Shown here in pieces: positions 23,652 to 33,887 of a DNA stretch of 64,000 nt (positions within the stretch are counted from its first letter, which is position 1; each line of letters opens with the position of its first letter). The stretch comes from Agroathelia rolfsii (taxonomy: Eukaryota; Basidiomycota; Agaricomycetes; Amylocorticiales; Amylocorticiaceae): positions 2,604,001-2,668,000 of the forward strand of contig JABRWF010000001.1 in NCBI GenBank assembly GCA_018343915.1. The letters are read 5' to 3'. The position numbers and the translations under genes were made by a program. Under the pieces are notes generated by a model. It was not told where the DNA came from and ran no database searches. It saw only the letters and a program-made list of their open reading frames with translations.

Positions 23652-24470
23652 TGGTCGACGCCTCAAATCCACACATCACCCAAACTCTCAACAAACCGAC
23701 GCGTCTTGTCTAGGTAGACGGCGATACTCACCCTATTCAAGCATTTCTGCACTAATTCGTACAATTCTTGAGTGCTAGCGTGAGGATTTCTTTCCATAGT
23801 CTGACAAAACTCCCGGATATTATTATTTCTGATGATCTAAGGAGTTCGAGCACAGATATTCTAGCTCTGGAGACGTGAATACGGTCGAAAACTCATAGCA
23901 CCGGAAATATCGTGAACACGCATGGTGCGATGTCTCTTCTCTACCTAAATTTCCTACCGCTGATGGCAAGCACCTGATACCCTCAATTTCTCCCTGGAAT
24001 AATAGAAATTACGAAGTATCTTTGTTTCCTGATCCCACTGCAATTGACTTTCAGTTCATTCGAACAAAAGGCATGGGAAACATTCGGCACGTATCTAACT
24101 CTGTTGAGATTATGATTTTCATAGGGATCGAAGCCTTACGATGGACTTAAATCAGACAGAGTGCTCTCCTATCGCTCTACATGGCTGTCTGAAGTCTAAT
24201 TTTGGCTGAGAAGATGATACATCATAATCAGGTTCACAAAACCGGACCCTTACTTTTCGTATTCACAGGAAAATACATGTCCCCTACGTAGATTATCATC
24301 ATTGCATACACCACATTAAGAAGATAGTCCCCACATAGTATAGGACGTTTTAATTGTTTCATGATGTCCAAGGAGCTAGACCATTCTTGTAAAACTATTT
24401 TTAAGAATGAAGATGTACCTTCCGAGACGCGGAGAAACTGTAATTTTGTGAGCAACTGCTGAGATGACAT
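23652..24470 (-). pseudogene. Possible hypothetical gene or gene remnant
   Basis: Several minus-strand segments look coding by composition. They are LQFLRVSEGTSSFLKIVLQE near 24435, VRYVPNVSHAFCSNELKVNC near 24085, CYEFSTVFTSPELEYLCSNS near 23895, and finally IREFCQTMERNPHASTQELY followed by LVQKCLNR and a frame ending at the stop near 23652. They are in different frames. Some junctions have GT/AG (for example GTAAGG after VNTK) but I could not build one clean model. Either an intron-rich gene of an unrecognised family or a decayed one. Confidence 0.25.
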
Positions 24471-24665
24471 TTGTTGTGCGCCACTGCATTTTACAGTCCG
24501 GGTCCTACAGGGAGATGAAGTTGACTATAACTAGTTGTTGCTAACGACATAATAATGAACGCATAGATTGCCACAAGTTTCAAGCGATGGATGATCACAA
24601 TACTGAATATACAAGCAACGTAGTATTTTTTGGAGTACAAGTATGGAATCCTTTCCTTGGGCCGC

Positions 24666-26171
24666 TCATCCTGTTCTTCTTCTTTTGGTTGGCCGATCGC
24701 TGGAGCTCGAGTTGTGAGTATTTGACCCTTCACCTCGAGCAAAAGGTCTTGATTTCTTTTCCTTCTGAGCAATCTTTTTCTGTTTCTTTTCAATAGCCTT
24801 TTTGACGGCACGTTTTCCGCCCGTAGAAGCCAGTTCATCGTAGCGTGCCTTGAGAAGTAGCTCTTTCTTTTCACCTGTTATGCCATGTGCTTAGATATTT
24901 GAGGGAAATTTTATTGCTAAAGAGAGCACGAACCTTTCTTCATGTACCAGTTGCCCTTGCCTTGCTTGCGCTTTTCTTTTTCTTGCTGAGCAACTTTTCT
25001 TAATGCTGCTTGCTCAACCTTCTCCCTCTTATCTCTGTTCACCAAGCTTTCGGTCCGTTTGACAGCTTGTTCTAGCCTAGTAACCTCCGCCTCCCGTTCT
25101 TCGCGAAGATCGCGAGGGGATGATGCCAGCAGTTTTCGTGCGCGTTTAAGGTTCTCTCTCAGTGTTGATAGTTCTTTGACGTGAAGGTCGGCCAAGAAGC
25201 CATATTGACCCTGAAACTTCTGTGCCGAAAATTCGCCTGCGACAGGCAAGAATCTGGGATCGCGCGGTTCCTGAGTATGGCATCCAAAGATAAATACAAG
25301 CAAGGGGTTTATTGGGAGGTAATCATACCAATCTTTTGACTTCTACAACGGTCCTTCGTCGGGTAACAGGCCGTTTTGAAGTAACCTCAGTTGGTCTACA
25401 GTGCCTTGAGATTTGCATGACCGAGTGTTTCACGCATAAATAAGACTTACGCATGCTTATTGGCACGTTTGGCAATATCAGTCCTTGGTTTAGTGCTCCA
25501 TTCCGGCTTTGCCTTCCCTTCGTTTACCGCTGCCGATGTAGTGGCTTCATCCTCAGGAGCAGAATCGTCATCTGTATATTCAGAGTCGGAATTTTCGGTT
25601 TCATCAGAATCGGACTCTCCTGCCTTGGCAGCGGCAAGAGCAAGCTGAGCTTTTCGAAGGGCCCCAAGAGGAAGCGATGAGAGATCTATATCATGCCTTC
25701 AATGTATCAGCGATAGCACGTAAGATTTTTCAGACAGCGCACCATCTTGGAGCGAGACCTAGCAAATTCTTGTCAGTGTACCAAGCTTATTCTACGAAGA
25801 TAAACACATACTAATTTCTTCTGAGAAGGTTGCTTCGGGACCGATGGAAATTCAAGTTTGGGATTTGTCTCCCCTTCCTCTTCCGATGCACCATCCCTAT
25901 CAAAATTATCCAGTTCATCTTCGTCTACCCATTGAGAAACTCGAGGAGCGTCCAAGTCTGATTCGGTTTCGCCACCAGAATAAGCGGCATTTTCAGACAT
26001 CTCATCATCAATGTCTTCATCTTCATCGCTCTCCAGCTCCTCCTCAGAAGGTGGAGACGTGGGTTTTGATTTCAATTTAGCTGGCGCCCTGGCTTTTGGC
26101 TCTTGAGCTCGAGAAATGTGGGGTTTGGTCTGTTGTGTTTTCGCGGAAAGTTTTCTTGGTCGCCGAGGCAT
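24666..26171 (-). CDS. RRP36: RRP36-like rRNA processing protein
   Basis: Nucleolar SSU-processome component needed for early 18S pre-rRNA cleavages. Start at 26171 (MPRRPRKLSAKT). The N-terminal half is disordered and acidic (SEEELESDEDEDIDDEM, then EDEATTSAAV). The conserved domain begins at KRPVTRRRTVVEVKRLEPRD and goes on with PRFLPVAGEF and KFQGQYGFL, the RRP36 hallmark, then a long charged helix. The C-terminus has GKGNWYMKKGEKKELLLKAR, YDELASTGGKRAVKKAIEKK and a basic tail ending RRRTG at 24666. At least five introns. The family match is clear. A neighbouring head is the TAPT1-like gene on the same strand 250 bp upstream. Confidence 0.93.
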
Positions 26172-26421
26172 GATAAGTGGGAGCTTCTCGATCAAACAGA
26201 ATTTTTTTTTTATTCTTCTTAGTTGCAGTTGATGAAGAAGCTCAAGAAAGAGCTGTAGTAATGACAGCCACAACTGGTGTTGGTGTGAAGACTCGGAGTG
26301 TAATCTTGTAAACAATTTACTTCCGGATTTGATACAAGACGTCACGGAACGTGTCTGATCCTGAAGTTGATATAAATCACTAGTAATTGGGGCACGTATC
26401 TACGGCACACTAGAGGTCTGT

Positions 26422-28843
26422 CTACCAAATCCGCTTCACCATAGTGAACCGAGTCAACTCTTCCAGGTTTACTCTCTTCTTTTTCCCACCGTCATTATCG
26501 CCAACTCCGCCCTTTCGTTGCTCAGGAGGATTTTCTCCAATCTCTGCCGTGAATGGAACGTCGTCTCTGTGATCAACTAACAATGTCTTGAGTTGACGAT
26601 TGTATTGCTGGAAGCATAGTTAGTAAATCGTCACTTTCGAACGTATTATGTTGAGCTTACCTGCTCTTCCTTGCTTTCACCAATAGGGTCACGCCCAAAA
26701 TCATTCACACGATCTTGGATTGCGCGTTTCTCCATGTCAAATCGTCGCCGGGCAGCATAGCTAATCAACCGGATACCCATGATTACTTTCACTACGAGGA
26801 AACTTTTCCAACGTGATTAGTATGGCTTGCAAGTTGGTTCCAGACCATCAAACTTGAGCGTACCACAGCCAAAACAGTGTACCCATAGCGACCCATTTCA
26901 GAAGATGTGTAGTGTCCTTGGAATTGAAAACCGTGACATCCCATATCCAGAATTCGCTCACTTCAAGATTGAAGAGAAGTGATAGGCTTTGGGCTCCCAC
27001 TAGGATGGTGACGACTGCCAGTGGAAGAGAGGGGAAACCTAACCGACGGGCGACGAGCGGCGACTGGTCGACGTAGTCATGCTATTGGAACGAGCCTGAG
27101 TAAAGCATGGCTGCCTGAAATTCGACATTGCCTTACCTTGCGGGCTCCACGCCTGCCGACAGCACTTCCACTAGCTAAATCCTGACACAAGACATCCGTG
27201 TACCGTTCATAGACTGAGGGCCTGATGTGATTGAACTTGGTAATAAACGCATGCTTTAGCCAATCAACTAGCATTTCTGACAGCATGACTGTGAGAACAG
27301 GCTGATGGATGTTCAATCATAAGGCTTGCAGAGAAGAAGGGGAAAGAATGCATACGTAGGAAATGGTCCAAAGAACATTGTTGCCGCGGAACCAGCCGAA
27401 GCTCTTAGGCAACACAAAACCATCAGCCAAGCTAAATTCTGAGCCACTGAGCTCGATGAGATTACGGAATCCGATGAATACCAGCATAAGGGCCAGTGTA
27501 AAGCGCTCAACAATGTCTGTATATCAACATTTAGAATGCTGCTACTGATAGTATAATTTGGAGTCACTTACCAGCACAGGTAATTTGGAAAAGGTTATCT
27601 TTCTCAAATTTCTTGAACACACTCCCTTTGATTTCAACGAATTGATTTGATACAAGGAGCGTTAGCAAAGCATGGTCGTACGAGTTTACGGCGACGTTGA
27701 GAGCAATTAGCTGGTATACCATAATCAAGGAATGGGCGACTGTGTCAGAATGTCAGGCATTACTGAGTACGTAACCTGGTCTCCATCTTACCATTGTAGA
27801 GTGTGGCCAGGGCGAAGAACACGATTGGTCGAAACGATCGAGTGGTAACGGGCATGCGGTGAGAAAGAAAAAGTAATGTTGACCGCGAGAAGAGACAATC
27901 CAGGATATCCTGCCCTATGGATGCACAGAGTCTATCACCAACCTAACTTGCAGGAGTAGTTAATACGTAGAAATACTTCATGATAAACACGACTAACCTC
28001 GAGAGCGTTGAATATGACATAAAGTTTGATTGTATCTTGGCCGCGTATAGAGTGGTAGATCTTACTGGCATCAGTTAAAGGCACTAATATTCCAATGGTC
28101 AAGACGAGAAGTAGCATTCGAAGAAGATCAGCTTTCTGGGATGGTGGTAGATGTGAGGAGGATAATGAGAGTATATTCCATATGAGCCGGGACAGAGCAA
28201 TGGCAAATCTGATGGGCAGAATGGTAAACGTATATAGGAAGGAGTCAAAACATAAAATGAAGCCAAAGCCTATGATCTACTGTAGTCAGCGTTTCACTCA
28301 TGAAGAAACTGGGCTTTGCCTCACTTTTTCCATAGCTAATGGCATTCCCAAGAAGTTAGAGACGCGTTCCCATTTGAGTTCTTGATGCGAGTCGAAATCA
28401 GTAGCAAACAGTTCTTCCCTCAAGTAATCCCATAGGGTAAATGGCGTATACGTATGAATCGTTTCAAGCTGAGAATCGGGAATGACAACCTCTGGTTCGA
28501 GAGAACGAGGCCGAGGAAATGTTCCTGGGGGTGCGCTGGCAATTGGCGTAGATGGCAAAGACGCATAGACTAGCTTCTGCTCTTCATCATCTCTGACAGA
28601 AGACGGGAATGACAGCCGGTCTGGCAAGGAATCGGACTCTTCTATCGAGTGTGGTCTTTTGTCGCTGTCGACAGAGCGACTTCTATGTCTTACAGGCTCA
28701 TCCCTACTATCATTGAATATCGCGTACGCGGGCGTGGTCGTTGAGCGATTCAGTCGTCCTTTCGAGACGGAACTTGGGAGAGAAGAATTGAGAGTAGAAG
28801 AAGAATACTGCCTTTTTGAGAATGAGCGAGAGGCTGTCGGCAT
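26422..28843 (-). CDS. TAPT1/EMP65-family ER membrane protein
   Basis: Polytopic membrane protein of the Tapt1 (DUF747) family; yeast Emp65 works with Slp1 in the ER, and animal TAPT1 affects ciliogenesis. Start at 28843. The first 130 residues are Ser/Arg/Pro-rich and disordered. Then come TLWDYLREELFATDFDSHQE and LKWERVSNFLGMPLAMEKF, typical for the family entry. Following hydrophobic exons hold LRMLLLVLTIGILVPLTDAS, KIYHSIRGQDTIKLYVIFNA, LEIADRLCASIGQDILDCLF and SLIMVYQLIALNVAVNSYDH. LLVSNQFVEIKGSVFKKFEK is the strongest family motif. The final cytosolic tail ends MVKRIW at 26422. About nine exons; all family blocks are present. Confidence 0.93.
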
Positions 28844-29114
28844 GACAGTGTGTAAGCAGAGGATATCCAGGTGCTTGTGAGAGAACTGGTGTTGGATAGT
28901 TAGCTACACGCCAGTCCTAGCTGAAAGTTGAAAGTTATGTCGTCGTCAGTAAACGTCACTGATCATGCATGCAGGAATTGTCTCCGTCGAATGTACCGTT
29001 ATTGATCCGGTTCCAAGCTAAGCTTCAAGTTATTCCGCTCTATCATCAAGCTGACTCCGTGCTCTGAGAAAACAATATTTCTGATATTACCTTGACCAGC
29101 TACTTTGCTTCAAA
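28844..29114. promoter_or_regulatory. Shared upstream region of TAPT1-like gene and KAE1
   Basis: 271 bp between divergent starts. No strong TATA box seen. Confidence 0.4.
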
Positions 29115-30625
29115 ATGCCCGGAAAATTAAAAAGAAGGACACCATTGAAGAATCCAGGTGCTGCTGACGCTCTATCATTGACATAATACCGACAGTGCTC
29201 GATTAATACTTTGGTGTTCTATCTCCATCTGTCAGATCGTCCATACATTGCTATTGGACTAGAGGGCTCCGCAAATAAAATCGGTGTAGGAATTATCAAG
29301 CACTCAGAGGATGGATCAATGCATGTCCTATCCAACGTTCGACACACATACGTTACACCACCTGGGGAAGGTTTCCAACCCCGAGACACGGCTCAACACC
29401 ATCGCGAATGGGTTCACACATTGATTAAAGATGCGCTCGACAAAGCAGACGTATCATTTCATGATATTGATTGCATTTGCTACACAAAAGGTGGATATCT
29501 CAATGCCCTATAAATGCTGCATGTGTATGATAATATCATCATTCCTAGGACCTGGAATGGGCGCACCTCTTCAATCTGTTGCGCTTGTGGCACGGACACT
29601 ATCGCTTCTGTATAATAAACCACTGGTAGGCGTGAACCACTGCGTAGGACGTATGTCTGTCTGTATTCATACTATTCCTGGCATGACGCTAATCTGGGGA
29701 TTCAGATATCGAAATGGGGAGGTGTATAACTGGAGCCCAAAACCCCGTCGTACTCTACGTCTCCGGGGGAAATACACAAGTTATTGCCTACTCCCAACAA
29801 TGTTATAGGATCTTTGGCGAAACTCTTGATATTGCTGTCGGCAATTGTCTTGATCGATTCGCTCGTGTGATAAATCTAAGTAATGATCCTAGCCCGGGAT
29901 ATAACATTGAGCAAGAGGCAAAGAAGTTAGTAATGTGTCTTTCTCTTCGAGCACGATTAACTAAAAAAAAAAAAAAAAAAAAAATCAGGGGAAAAAGGCT
30001 AATTTCACTTCCATACACGACCAAAGGCATGGATGTTAGTTTATCGGGGATTTTAACCGCCACCGAGGCATACACCTTGGACAAGCGGTTTAGACAAGAC
30101 GGGACCAGTTCAAGTGATGAAGACATTATAACCCCACAAGACCTCTGCTTCTCACTCCAAGAAACTATTTATGCAATGCTAGTTGAGATTACGGAGCGCG
30201 CAATGGCACACATAGGTAGCAAGGAGGTTCTGATCGTGGGTGGTGTCGGTTGTAAGCTTATATCATCAACAACGGCTTTGTATTTTTACTTACCCATGCT
30301 GACAGGCAACGAGCGATTACAAGAAATGATGGGTATCATGGCCCAGGAGCGTGGGGGGAAGGTATTTGCTACGGATGAACGGTAAGTGTCATGAACAAAA
30401 GATAGGCATTTTATCTTATTTTATTTTCTAGTTTTTGTATTGACAATGGCATCATGATCGCCCAAGCCGGACTGCTAAGTTATCGCATGGGATTCCAAAC
30501 AGCTCTGACAAAAAGTACCTGTACTCAAAGGTAGTCTTGATCATACATTACATTACATGGCCGAGATAACTCAAGCCGTTTACAGATTCCGCACTGATCA
30601 AGTACATGTCTCATGGCGTGCATAA
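29115..30625 (+). CDS. KAE1: tRNA N6-adenosine threonylcarbamoyltransferase, KEOPS subunit
   Basis: Catalytic subunit that makes t6A37 in ANN-decoding tRNAs. Start at 29115 ([14 protein letters not shown]); an intron joins [20 protein letters not shown]. Conserved blocks are [20 protein letters not shown], the metal-binding HCVGHIEMGR (H-x3-H; the second His codon is split by an intron), [37 protein letters not shown] and [16 protein letters not shown], then [19 protein letters not shown] and [13 protein letters not shown]. It ends VHVSWRA at 30625. The intron at about 29928-29989 has a run of about 22 A directly before its TCAG acceptor. No mitochondrial presequence, so this is the cytosolic/nuclear Kae1, not Qri7. 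Confidence 0.95.
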
Positions 30626-30683
30626 AGGTCAAGATAGAAAAAATGAATCTGTATATTATACATAACTTGTCCGCTCTATCTAA

Positions 30684-31809
30684 CTATGTGGATGCAACGT
30701 TGGAAATAACCAATTCATAGGCCTTAGGATCTGTCTGCTTCAGATCTTCAGCAAGCTTGTCAAACGCATCCCACCACCAGAGATTTAGTTCAAGAAAACC
30801 ATCCTCATCATTTGCAGCTCTGCTGACTCTCTTCTTCCATGGCTTATCCGTAAGTATGTAATGTAAACAGCGTACTTCTTCATCTCGCCACAGCTGCTTG
30901 TGAATGTTTCGTAGCGTCTTCAGCGCATTGTAGCACCAGGGGATAGGTTTCCACTTTCCCCTAAAATACTCAGCGAGAAGGTCTTGATCGGGGAAGTTGA
31001 ATGTTGGAACTAGTGGTGATGTCTGGAGAAACCTATAGACGCCCTGTGATAGCTCCTGGGAGGGACGAAGGACGACAAGGCCAGAGTTAAGAAGGTTATA
31101 AGGTCGTGGACTGTTTTCTGTGATTGCAGTTGGCTTTGTGAGCGCATCGGGGTGCACCAGCGGAGTGTAAGCGCAGTTGGCAGGAATCCTGTGACATGGG
31201 TGTACTTTCAGCTTCATGATCTCATCAACCCGTCATCCTTCCGAGCTTCCTTTACATACCAATCTTTAGGATAATGTGCTAGCTTCCTAGGATTACACGC
31301 GCAAGCATGTGCCGCTGCGATCATGTCATCGTCCAATTCTAGATCAAATAATTCATCCATGTTCCTTCGCACGATCATGTCCGAGTCCATCAGTACGATA
31401 CGCTGCAAATTTTCGAAGAAAGATTGATCACATGGGTATGGGATCTCATTGTCTCGCTATCTCGACTTGCCTCATATTCCATCAACTCAAAAGCTCTACA
31501 AAGGGTTTGAAATGCTACTTCGCATAGAAACAGCGATGGAAAATAACTTTACCTAAGTTTTGTCCATGTGTCTTGAAAACGAGCATCGTGATCTGCTAGC
31601 TTATGAACACCCTTATCAGGAAGCAGGGAGAGCACTTCATGAGTCGAAATTCCTCTTCTCTCTAGTATGGCTCTAGCCTCTGGTTCGAGCTGGGGCGTCA
31701 CCATTACCACCAGCGGGTAGCGCGATCCTACCGAGCGTAGATTATCGGCGACGACCAGACATCCTGGAAGATACTCTGCTTTGCTCAGTAATGTTGTGTA
31801 CGCCTTCAT
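30684..31809 (-). CDS. Glycosyltransferase family 8 protein (galactinol synthase/glycogenin-like)
   Basis: Retaining GT8 enzyme using a nucleotide sugar, product unknown. Start at 31809 (MKAYTTLLSKAEYLPG); the N-terminus has the fold's LVVADNLR and YPLVVMVTP strands. Then LMEYERIVLMDSDMIVRRN carries the metal-binding DxD motif. A later exon gives PANCAYTPLVHPDALT, YNLLNSGLVVLRPS, FPDQDLLAEYFRGKWKPIPW and LHYILTDKPW, all typical. It ends SNVAST at 30684. The intron before RIVLMDSD uses a GC donor (GAG|GCAAGT). No signal peptide or membrane span, so cytosolic. Resembles a widespread basidiomycete GT8 group annotated by similarity to galactinol synthase; the acceptor cannot be told from sequence. 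Confidence 0.88.
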
Positions 31810-32153
31810 CGCCGGGACTGATTAAGATAAAGTAGTAATTTGAATAAGTTTGATGTTGTGGCGACTTAGATAATAAAACCGATCTAAAAGGGACCGCGCT
31901 CAATCATTATTGTGGAATTCTCGCCCAAATATGGCGGAGACATTTTGTTTTACAGAGGATGTCTCGAATACGTCTAGCAATCATACTGGTGTAATGCACA
32001 TCTGAGAGCCATGCCTCGCTCCGCACATAATACATGAATTTGGTGACCCGTTTCAAATATATTGAACAAGTTGGAGTCATGAGGTATGGATGCGTGAGAA
32101 TAGATGGAAAAGATGCAAGGAAAACAGCCAAGGAAAATAGGGTGATGAGATTC

Positions 32154-32542
32154 TCAACGGAGACGGCTGAATAAGGGGTGAATCAGCCTGAGACTAAAAA
32201 CACATAGTTGGTAATAACGTACCGAGCCTCACGCTCACTCTCCAGGAGAGCCAGGATGTCCTCTTCTCTTACTGGGCCCTTGACGTTACGGATGATCGTT
32301 CGGGTGGTATCATCCATGAACTCAACCCGGACTTGGGTCACACCACCACGAGAGCCGGTGCGTCCAAGGACCTAACCGCAGACAACATATCAATCTATTC
32401 AGTCTCGAATTTCTAAAGAAAATCGGGGACGAGCGCAACCTTGGTGACTTTTGCGAGTTTGACGGGGGCTTTTGATGAATCCTGCGAGGCATACCATCAG
32501 AATTCATACTTCCATCGTTACAGAACATGTTGCGCTCACCAT
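32154..32542 (-). CDS. RPS28: 40S ribosomal protein S28 (eS28)
   Basis: Small-subunit ribosomal protein, about 68 aa. Exon 1 is only the ATG at 32542-32540, followed by a 61-nt intron (GTGAGC...CTCGCAG), the common layout of fungal ribosomal protein genes. Exon 2 begins [14 protein letters not shown], exon 3 [20 protein letters not shown] and [21 protein letters not shown] last intron splits the Arg codons of EAR-RLR, and the stop is at 32154. Near-identical to eS28 from other fungi in the core. Confidence 0.95.
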
Positions 32543-33006
32543 AGCGGACGATTGGCGGGTCAGACGGGCGGGCTAGTGGGCGGTACTGGACTTGAGATTT
32601 AGAGTTCAGGGAGGATAAAGATTTCAGTCGGAGACTGATGCTGTAATCACGGCGCCGCGGCAAAACGCGATCAGGTGATACAAAAACATAATTTATCACT
32701 TTTTATTCAGAATTACAACATCACGCCCCATTCAACTATCCAGACACATATAGTATATCAAATTGACATCGATTCATGTCAATTTTCATGGGAGCACATT
32801 TTATAGTATATTTCTATCCCAGACTAATGGGTTAGCGTCAAGCCATCATTCGGCCCGGGAAGCCATGATCACAAGTAGAAAACGGAGTGCTTTACTAGTA
32901 TGAGCAAGGATGTCGTCATCACTTCTACTATTGAAATGTCTCCGTATAGTAACCATGGCTTTACAAAGCAACGACCTAAACACTTAGCACTTGTAAAGCA
33001 CATACG
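32543..33006. promoter_or_regulatory. Shared upstream region of RPS28 and APS kinase
   Basis: 464 bp between divergent starts, AT-rich in the centre (tatagtatatttc near 32802). Pyrimidine-rich on the RPS28 side when read on the minus strand, as usual for ribosomal protein promoters. No coding sequence seen. Confidence 0.5.
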
Positions 33007-33842
33007 ATGGCCACCAACATCACATTCCACCCAGGTTAGATCCTAGACAGAAACGACATAAATCCAGATCTGACGTCGCTTTACATCTATGTCTCTAGGC
33101 TCTGTTGATCAAGAGGAGCGCACGCAACTGCTTGGCCAAAAGGGAGTGACAGTTTGGTTAACAGGTCTATCAGCCAGTGGCAAGGTAAACATCTAACAGG
33201 TTTCCTTTATTTCTTGATGTCTTACTGTGCGCTAGTCTACTATCGCATGCGCTCTCGAACAGCATCTCTTGCATCTTCACAAATTTGCATATCGACTTGA
33301 TGGTGATAATGTCCGTTTCGGACTGAACAAAGATCTCGGCTTTGACGAGAAGTCCCGCAATGAAAACATTCGTCGTATTGGAGAGGTATGGAATTTGCTC
33401 AAATGTCCAGATCCATCAAATATTCTAAAAAAAGATAATATACTACATAGGTCGCCAAACTGTTTGCAGACGCATCAGCAATCGCAATAACTTCGTTCAT
33501 TTCCCCTTATCGTATCGATCGTCAAACTGCACGAGAAGTGCATGAAAAAGGGAACCTGCCCTTCGTTGAAGTCTTTATTGATGCGCCACTGGAAGTGGTA
33601 GAACAGCGTGATCCCAAAGGACTATACAAGAAGGCACGAGCCGGCGAAATCAAAGGTGCGTTTCCTCTTACTACATATTCATAAGGCGGCGAGGCTGATT
33701 GTTATGGACAGATTTCACAGGAATCTCTGCCCCATACGAGGAGCCCGAGCACCCAGAGTTGCATATTCGTACAGACACCACGAGCGTAACGGACAGTGTC
33801 AGGATCATTACCGATTACCTGTCCGGCAAAGGCTACATATAA
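33007..33842 (+). CDS. MET14: Adenylyl-sulfate kinase (APS kinase)
   Basis: Phosphorylates adenosine 5'-phosphosulfate to PAPS in sulfate assimilation, cytosolic. Start at 33007 (MATNITFHP). The Walker A motif GLSASGKST is split by an intron between GK and ST. Downstream are [71 protein letters not shown] and [20 protein letters not shown], all family-typical, then [10 protein letters not shown]. Stop at 33842, about 200 aa, the normal size for a stand-alone fungal enzyme. Five short introns with good consensus sites. Confidence 0.96.
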
Positions 33843-33887
33843 GCAAACGAATGGGTGTACAAACAAACGTGTAATTCTCACCGTAAC

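Larger units (their letters stand above)
21732..24665. other. Gene-poor, partly repeat-like stretch
   Basis: About 2.9 kb without a gene I trust. It contains a GC-rich block near 22440-22570, a stretch crowded with CAAG/TCAAG near 22690-22900, an unsupported 143-codon plus-strand frame (22804-23235) and coding-like fragments on the minus strand (23652-24470). Fits repeat-derived or decaying sequence. Confidence 0.5.

Noticed and set aside
31907..32131. 74-codon minus-strand frame between GT8 and RPS28
   Set aside because: Sits where the RPS28 3' UTR and GT8 promoter must be; no motif.
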